From: Mycocentrospora acerina
Taxonomy: Eukaryota > Ascomycota > Dothideomycetes > Pleosporales
Length of the DNA stretch: 11,203 bases
NCBI GenBank assembly: GCA_022701365.1
Contig: JAKUHH010000336.1
Coordinates: 1 to 11,203 of the forward strand
Direction: 5' to 3'
How positions within the stretch are numbered: the first letter of the stretch is position 1; each line of letters starts with the position of its first letter. A program made the translations under genes and the position numbers. Shown here piece by piece: positions 7,168-11,203 of this stretch. A model generated the notes under the pieces. That model had not been told where the DNA came from. It ran no database searches and saw nothing but the letters and a program-made list of their open reading frames with translations.

Positions 7168-7453
7168 TGGCAGGGGCCAGAAGTCACTCTGGCTTAAATT
7201 GTAGGCTCTAGAGGGTTAGACTTGTAGTGCTAGGCTAGAGGCTAGGCTAGGAGCTAGACTAGGAGCTAGACTAGGAGTTAGACGAGGTCTAGGCTTGCTA
7301 GGGCTAGGCTTGCTGGTGCTAGGCTTGCTAGTGCTAGGCTTGCTAGTGCTAGGCTACAAGGGCTAGACTATAGAGCTATTATAATTGGGGTTCGCGGATA
7401 TTGTCTTGCCTGCCTAACGCTCTTGGGACAAGAGCCTCTTAGGAGGGGGTTAG
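7130..7453 (+). mobile_element. TRIM internal region 2
   Basis: It has the same layout as internal region 1: primer-binding site at 7131-7143, B box at 7159-7167, tandem repeats at 7249-7359 and a purine tract at 7441-7449 before the third LTR. No RIP-type changes are visible. Confidence 0.9.
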
Positions 7454-7648
7454 TGTAACGACTAAGCACGTGCACAGTCAACGTGGCTTACCTCGCTTAT
7501 AGCATCTAGTCGGCAAAGTCTAGATCTAGCACTATATATATTATACTACACATAGAATACTTGCTTAAGTATTCTTGTGCTTACCTTTTGGTATAAGTGG
7601 GGTTATTGCGTAGTATCAATAGCAAGGGCAGGGCGCCTGACCATTACA
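7454..7648 (+). repeat. TRIM LTR copy 3 (unmutated)
   Basis: The terminal LTR ends CCATTACA and is followed directly by the GTATA target duplication. Confidence 0.93.
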
Positions 7649-7653
7649 GTATA
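7649..7653. repeat. Target-site duplication GTATA, right copy (TRIM)
   Basis: Matches 6411-6415. Confidence 0.93.
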
Positions 7654-8800
7654 ATCCTTTTCTATTTTTAAGTAGATTAAGATATTATCTAAGTAGACTA
7701 TGCAAGACATGTTAAGTAATCCTATTAGAGCTTAGTTTATGTAAGCTTAGAACTGCGCAGGTGTGTTTGTTAGGCTAAATAGTATAATAGTATACTTATA
7801 ATAGCTATATCTTGTACAGAATGCAGTCTTCTATTTCTTACCCTTAGTAATCTAAATTATATAATAGGCTTCTCTTACATTAAGCTTTATAAAGAACTTA
7901 GCTTAAGAGAGATATTTAAGTAATTCTAAAATAAGAAGTAATAGATATCTATTTTTAATAGAGATCTTATTTAAGCCTCTATAGTCTACATAAAGCTTTA
8001 GGCTACTATCTTTCTTCTTAATAAAGAGTATTAGTGCCCTTACTAGCAACTTTAATCTGCAGATCTACCCTCTTGCTATAAACTTAGTTAGATACTTCTA
8101 AAGTATCTCTAACTCTATTATTAACAGGTTATATAATAGCTAATAGGGTAGCACACTGTCTAGTGTTAATAAGATAGCTAGATTATAGGAGCTGTGCTTA
8201 GGGAGTGCCTTTATATCTTGCTCTAACCCTATATTAGCATATTCTGCATATTGTAAGGGTATTTAGCCCTTTATAAGGTCTTCTGTCCCTCTCTAGCCTA
8301 CTAAGCCTACAAGGCAGGCGTACACATCTATTCTAGGATTACACATGCTCTTCTTAAATTGTTTAGCATCTTCTATAGCTATTTTTTAAAAAGAGGGCAA
8401 ATCTTTTACCTTCTTTCTTTTAAAAAGCAATTGCTAACTAGTAAAGCTTATTTTTAGATTACTTGCGTTAATCTATAGCAGACCTAGGTATACTCTGTAC
8501 CTTCTTAAGTCTGTTACTATAAATAGAATTAAGTAGGTTTCTATACATCTGCGTAAGTCTGTAATATTTACTTTAACCTTAGTTGTCCTGTATATCTTTA
8601 ATTAGCCCTTATCTACCCCTTTAGCTAGAAGCTTTAAGAGAGGGTTAACTTAGAGGCTAAGTTCTTTTGCTAATAATAATAACATTAAGTTTAGCTAAGG
8701 GCTACTATTAATTATAGCCTTTATAGGCTTAAAGGATTGTACTATAACTTATACAGTAAGCAAGTAAGCAGGCCTTAAGTATAAGGCTTCTTGCAATGTC
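7654..8800 (-). pseudogene. pol: Gypsy pol, first part: protease and most of the reverse transcriptase
   Basis: Read right to left, the protease active site appears as I-I-N-S-S (Asn codon 8707-8709), followed by L-N-L-M. This is the family's I-D-S-G-A-S-L-N-L-M with Asp-to-Asn and Gly-to-Ser. RT follows in the same frame. Motif A is L-N-V-R-E-A-Y-Y, with its Asp now Asn at 7879-7881. Next comes K-T-A-F-C-T-R-Y and L-T-N-T-P-A-Q-F. Motif C is V-Y-L-D-N-I-L-I-Y, with the second Asp of the Y-x-D-D box now Asn at 7684-7686. Motifs A and C are 64-65 codons apart, as usual. The nested TRIM cuts the frame soon after motif C. Stops are spread throughout. Confidence 0.9.
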
Positions 8801-8869
8801 CTAAGATCTTTATTTTCTAATAAGAAAGTAATATAGGCAGATAAGTATATCTTTAGTCTTTCTGCCCTT

Positions 8870-10080
8870 TGTCTTTTCCTTCTTTATTTTTAACTGTAGA
8901 CTTCTTATCTTTTTTTAAGTTTAGGCAGTTAGGCTAAATATAACCTAGCTCTCTATACTTATAGCATGTTTTTAGTTTATTTGCAGAGTATTTATTACCC
9001 CTTCTGTGCTTATTCTCTAGCAGCTAAGCTGTATTATTTCCTTTTAACCTTTTATAAGGTCTTTTAGTCCCTTCTAGCTTATAGCTACGCTTTTTAGGTT
9101 TTCTTAAGTCCTTTTAGGTTAGAATTTCCTTTTAGTCCTTGCCTTAACTTCTTCTCTAATAGATAATATTTGCATTTTCCTCTACTAGTAGTAGGGTGTT
9201 TTAGCAGTCTACTAGGAGTAGAAAAAGGTCTTTCTAGATATCTTATTGTAGTGCTAAGATAAACTAGAGTACCTAGAGGTCTAATAACTAGGATGTTCTT
9301 AGTTCTTCCTAGTATAGTCTAAGATAGTCTATAAGGTCTGTTAGAGACTAGTTTAGCCTTTATTAGGTACATTTTAGAACATTATAGGCTTGCTGTTTCC
9401 TTTTAGATAGAGTGCTAAGTATGTTTAACATAACTGTTTTTAGGATAGCTTATGTAGGCTTCTATATAGCTAAGGTAAATTGCTTAGTTACACAGTAGGC
9501 TTTCTATAGTATTTTAAGGGGTTCTAAAATGTATAAGACTCTAAAGTCTACTTCTTATTATGCTTTTAAGAAGTTTAATAGAGATTGCAGAAAAAAAGAC
9601 TTATAATCTTATTCTTAATAGTTATACTCTACTTAGTTAGTCTTAGAGTACTTTTGTAGAGGCTCTAGACATAGAAGAGCTAATAATGCTAAAGCTAATA
9701 GGTTTATTACAGGTTTTAACTTATTTCCTATTATTATAAGCACTGTTTTATCTCCCTGCTTATATCTAGATTAAACTTCCTTAAGTTATTCTAGTTCTTG
9801 TTGCTGTTAGGCTTTGCGTAACTAAGTGCACAAGGTGTCTAACTCCTAGTCTTTAGCAGACACTACTAGACTATTCTAGCCTAAAGTAGCTAAATTAATG
9901 TCTAAGAGTAATGTTTCTACTACTTTAGGCCTTATTTATATTTCTGTACTAGCTATTAGATTAGGAGAGTCTGCTTTATTATTAGTATCTACTTCTTAGA
10001 TTCTGTTAACTAAGCTAATAGTAGGGCCTTCTAGACAGGCAGACTGTCTGACTAACTGTCTGTCTAGGGTACTGTTTCCT
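8870..10080 (-). pseudogene. gag: Gypsy gag remnant with degraded CCHC zinc knuckle
   Basis: The region lies between the 5' LTR and the protease, where gag belongs. The clearest part is a basic linker (K-P-K-K-R-S-Y-K, then K-R-P-Y-K-R-L-K) running into C-Y-K-Y-R-E-L-G-Y-I-stop-P-N-C at 8925-8966. This is a C-x2-C-x4-H-x4-C nucleocapsid knuckle in which the second Cys and the His have become Tyr and a Trp a stop, all explicable by single G-to-A or C-to-T changes. The capsid part is too mutated to outline and the start codon is not identifiable. The knuckle frame is one base back (-1) relative to protease. A small palindrome, CAGACTGTCTG, and flanking CTAGACAG/CTGTCTAG arms sit at 10031-10067. 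Confidence 0.7.
8925..8966 (-). other. Degraded nucleocapsid CCHC knuckle
   Basis: The spacing C-x2-[C]-x4-[H]-x4-C is exact, with two of the four zinc ligands replaced by tyrosine. Confidence 0.75.
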
Positions 10081-10138
10081 GTATTTAAGCTCCTGCAGTT
10101 ACTTATGTTCTAATTTCCTAGTTAAAAATATAAGGTAG

Positions 10139-10146
10139 AGCAATTT
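10139..10146 (-). other. Possible primer-binding site of the Gypsy element
   Basis: Three bases inside the 5' LTR the minus strand reads AAATTGCT. This is the reverse complement of AGCAATTT, which the minus strand carries inside the LTR (plus 10233-10240). No TGG-type tRNA match follows the LTR. Eight bases in AT-rich sequence is weak evidence for self-priming. Confidence 0.3.
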
Positions 10147-10149
10147 AAA

Positions 10150-10642
10150 TGTTAAGAACCTTCTTACTTTACATTACTAAGCAAGTAGAGTCCTTGTATA
10201 ATATACATATATAATAGTAGTATTTTATAGACAAATTGCTACTTTCTTTATAACAATTCTATAGTAGCCTATATAGGAGTCTCTTAGTAATCTAGATAGT
10301 AACAGATACTAAGAGAGGGGTATAAGGTTCTTATAGTACTCTAGTACAGAACTCCTTAGCATTAATACCTAGGAGTAACCTCCGCTGACTCCAGTTGGGG
10401 TGCAATCCTGACNGTAGAGTCCTTGTATAATATACATATATAATAGTAGTATTTTATAGACAAATTGCTACTTTCTTTATAACAATTCTATAGTAGCCTA
10501 TATAGGAGTCTCTTAGTAATCTAGATAGTAACAGATACTAAGAGAGGGGTATAAGGTTCTTATAGTACTCTAGTACAGAACTCCTTAGCATTAATACCTA
10601 GGAGTAACCTCCGCTGACTCCAGTTGGGGTGCAATCCTGACA
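10150..10642 (-). repeat. 5' LTR of the Gypsy element, with internal 228-bp exact duplication
   Basis: A 264-position LTR (10150-10413, last base N) is followed at 10414-10641 by a second, apparently identical copy of its last 228 resolved bases (10185-10412) and then the terminal A at 10642, outside which lies CTTAG. Taking 10150-10184 with 10414-10642 gives 35 + 229 = 264 bp, exactly the length of the other LTR. The right end of both copies keeps unmutated TGA, CCA and TGG sites that are mutated in the 3' LTR. Confidence 0.9.
10413..10413. other. Single N, assembly join
   Basis: It is the only ambiguous base in the window and sits between two identical 228-bp segments. This suggests two contig ends joined without merging their overlap. 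Confidence 0.85.
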
Positions 10643-10647
10643 CTTAG
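10643..10647. repeat. Target-site duplication CTTAG, right copy (Gypsy)
   Basis: Matches 1793-1797. Confidence 0.9.
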
Positions 10648-10733
10648 CACTTAACAGCACTAACAGAAAGTCAGTTAAGAATAAATTAAGAGTACAGGCA
10701 AAGAATGTTGCAGTTGCTAATAGGTATAATTAA
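10648..10733 (+). pseudogene. Continuation of the plus-strand gene split by the Gypsy element
   Basis: Base 1797 plus 10648-10649 make an Ala codon. The frame then reads L-N-S-T-N-R-K-S-V-K-N-K-L and onward without a stop to 10730, with TAA at 10731. That TAA may be the original stop, a mutated Gln codon, or part of an intron: a GTATAA at 10724 and TTTACAG ending at 10772 would delimit 49 bp, though this does not by itself give the frame used downstream. Confidence 0.45.
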
Positions 10734-10771
10734 TGTATTAGTCTAGTAATAGTCTATAATAATTATTTACA

Positions 10772-11203
10772 GATTCTCTAAGAATATCTATTAGTCTTAG
10801 TAAGAAGCTATCTGCAATAATACTCCTTAGTCTTAAATAGCAATATACCTTTTAGCTTAGAAGTAAGTTTATATACTTAGCTCTTAATTTCTCCTACCTT
10901 AGGAAATTATTAATAGAGCAGAAGTTTAAGTTTAGCTTAATAATAATAGTGCTACAGCTTAACTATCTACTTAATTAATTATTTAAGCAGGCGCGTAGTT
11001 AGGAAGCACAATTACTTAAGGAACTTAAGGAATTTAAGCTAGAACTATCTAAAGCATAGCTAAAACTAAAGAATTGCTAAATAACTTCTACCTTAATAAT
11101 ATAGAAAGAGATAGAATTGCAGATTAGCGTTATATACAGCAATTCTAAAGAGAGGTTATTATTTCTACTTCTTAAATATTTAAGAAGCTTAGAATCTTAC
11201 TAT
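10772..11203 (+). pseudogene. Decayed coiled-coil-like frame, unknown family, runs off the window end
   Basis: A plus frame with stops of the TAG/TAA type every 10-20 codons reads strongly protein-like. A Lys/Glu/Leu-rich helix, E-A-Q-L-L-K-E-L-K-E-F-K-L-E-L around 10999-11049, has heptad-like Leu spacing. Later come K-E-I-E-L-Q-I-S and a Leu-rich L-L-F-L-L-L-K-Y-L near the end. It follows the split gene on the same strand, two bases out of frame, and could be its next exon or domain. I do not recognise the family. Confidence 0.4.

Larger units (their letters stand above)
6416..7648 (+). mobile_element. Tandem TRIM-like LTR element (LTR-internal-LTR-internal-LTR)
   Basis: Three 195-bp LTRs (6416-6610, 6935-7129, 7454-7648) beginning TGTAA and ending TTACA alternate with two 324-bp internal parts, at an exact 519-bp period. 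The whole is flanked by GTATA duplications and interrupts the Gypsy RT about a dozen codons past the catalytic Y-L-D motif. It encodes no protein I can find. Small size, LTRs, priming sites and lack of genes define a terminal-repeat retrotransposon in miniature (TRIM/SMART), which would need enzymes from another element. A single unit would be 714 bp. Orientation is set by the polypurine tracts before the second and third LTRs. An alternative, an LTR-bounded satellite made by unequal recombination at one insertion, gives the same structure. Confidence 0.92.
1798..10642 (-). mobile_element. Ty3/Gypsy chromovirus, nearly full length, RIP-degraded, with nested TRIM
   Basis: The ends are TGTTA...TAACA-type LTRs bounded by CTTAG duplications, with the coding order running right to left: gag, protease, RT, RNase H, integrase, chromodomain. 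That order defines the Ty3/Gypsy superfamily, and the C-terminal chromodomain places it with the chromoviruses. The span as read is 8,845 bp. Subtracting the nested element with one GTATA (1,238 bp) and the duplicated LTR segment plus N (229 bp) gives about 7,378 bp. Pol keeps one frame from protease to chromodomain with no net indel, so decay is almost purely by C-to-T and G-to-A transitions, as expected of RIP. All parts are non-functional. Confidence 0.95.

Noticed and set aside
7055..7175. A complete tRNA gene
   Set aside because: A- and B-box-like motifs are present, but the T-stem does not pair beyond two bases and I could not fold a proper acceptor or anticodon stem. It is kept only as promoter-like sequence.
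6416..7648. Satellite DNA or a CRISPR-like array, because of regular 519-bp spacing
   Set aside because: TG..CA termini, target duplications, polypurine tract and primer-binding site explain it as an LTR element. The repeats and spacers are far too long and the spacers are identical.

Overview
The window looks like a repeat-rich, gene-poor block from a filamentous ascomycete (Pezizomycotina) whose genome has undergone repeat-induced point mutation (RIP). Three things point that way. Nearly all of it is AT-rich and TpA-rich, with in-frame TAG/TAA stops about every 10-20 codons. TGA, TGG, TCA and CCA are conspicuously rare outside a few young patches. The recognisable parts are fungal transposons: a Ty3/Gypsy chromovirus, a pogo/Fot1-type DNA transposon and small LTR elements. 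I see no intact host gene, rRNA, functional tRNA or CRISPR array. The species cannot be named from this.

Layout. Positions 1-50 are the inverted end of a small LTR element (TRIM). Positions 52-516 are the broken C-terminal end of a pogo/Fot1-type transposase, followed by its probable GC-rich terminal repeat (about 594-634). Positions 640-1500 hold fragments of unknown coding-like sequence and two simple tandem repeats. A decayed plus-strand reading frame of unknown family (about 1516-1797) is split by a large Gypsy element (1798-10642) and resumes exactly at 10648 once the element and one target duplication are removed. A second decayed coiled-coil-like frame runs from about 10772 off the end.

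The Gypsy element lies on the minus strand. It has 264-bp LTRs (1798-2061 and 10150-10642, the latter inflated by a 228-bp exact duplication around a single N), a 5-bp target duplication (CTTAG), a polypurine tract, gag with a ruined CCHC knuckle, and one pol frame running protease, reverse transcriptase, RNase H, integrase, GPF/Y and chromodomain. Without the nested insertion and the duplication it would be about 7.38 kb. Between pol and the 3' LTR there is a plus-strand (antisense) gene remnant with a convincing 79-bp spliceosomal intron.

A young, non-coding element is nested in the reverse transcriptase gene (6416-7648), flanked by GTATA duplications. It has the form LTR-internal-LTR-internal-LTR, with 195-bp LTRs and 324-bp internal parts at an exact 519-bp period. 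It carries a polypurine tract and a 13-nt primer-binding match to its own LTR just downstream of a TATA box, which suggests self-priming as in Tf1/sushi elements. It also has A-box and B-box sequences like those of RNA polymerase III promoters. Only its leftmost ~245 bp carry RIP-type mutations. The nesting order gives a relative history: unknown plus-strand repeat, then Gypsy with heavy RIP, then tandem TRIM with light, one-sided RIP.
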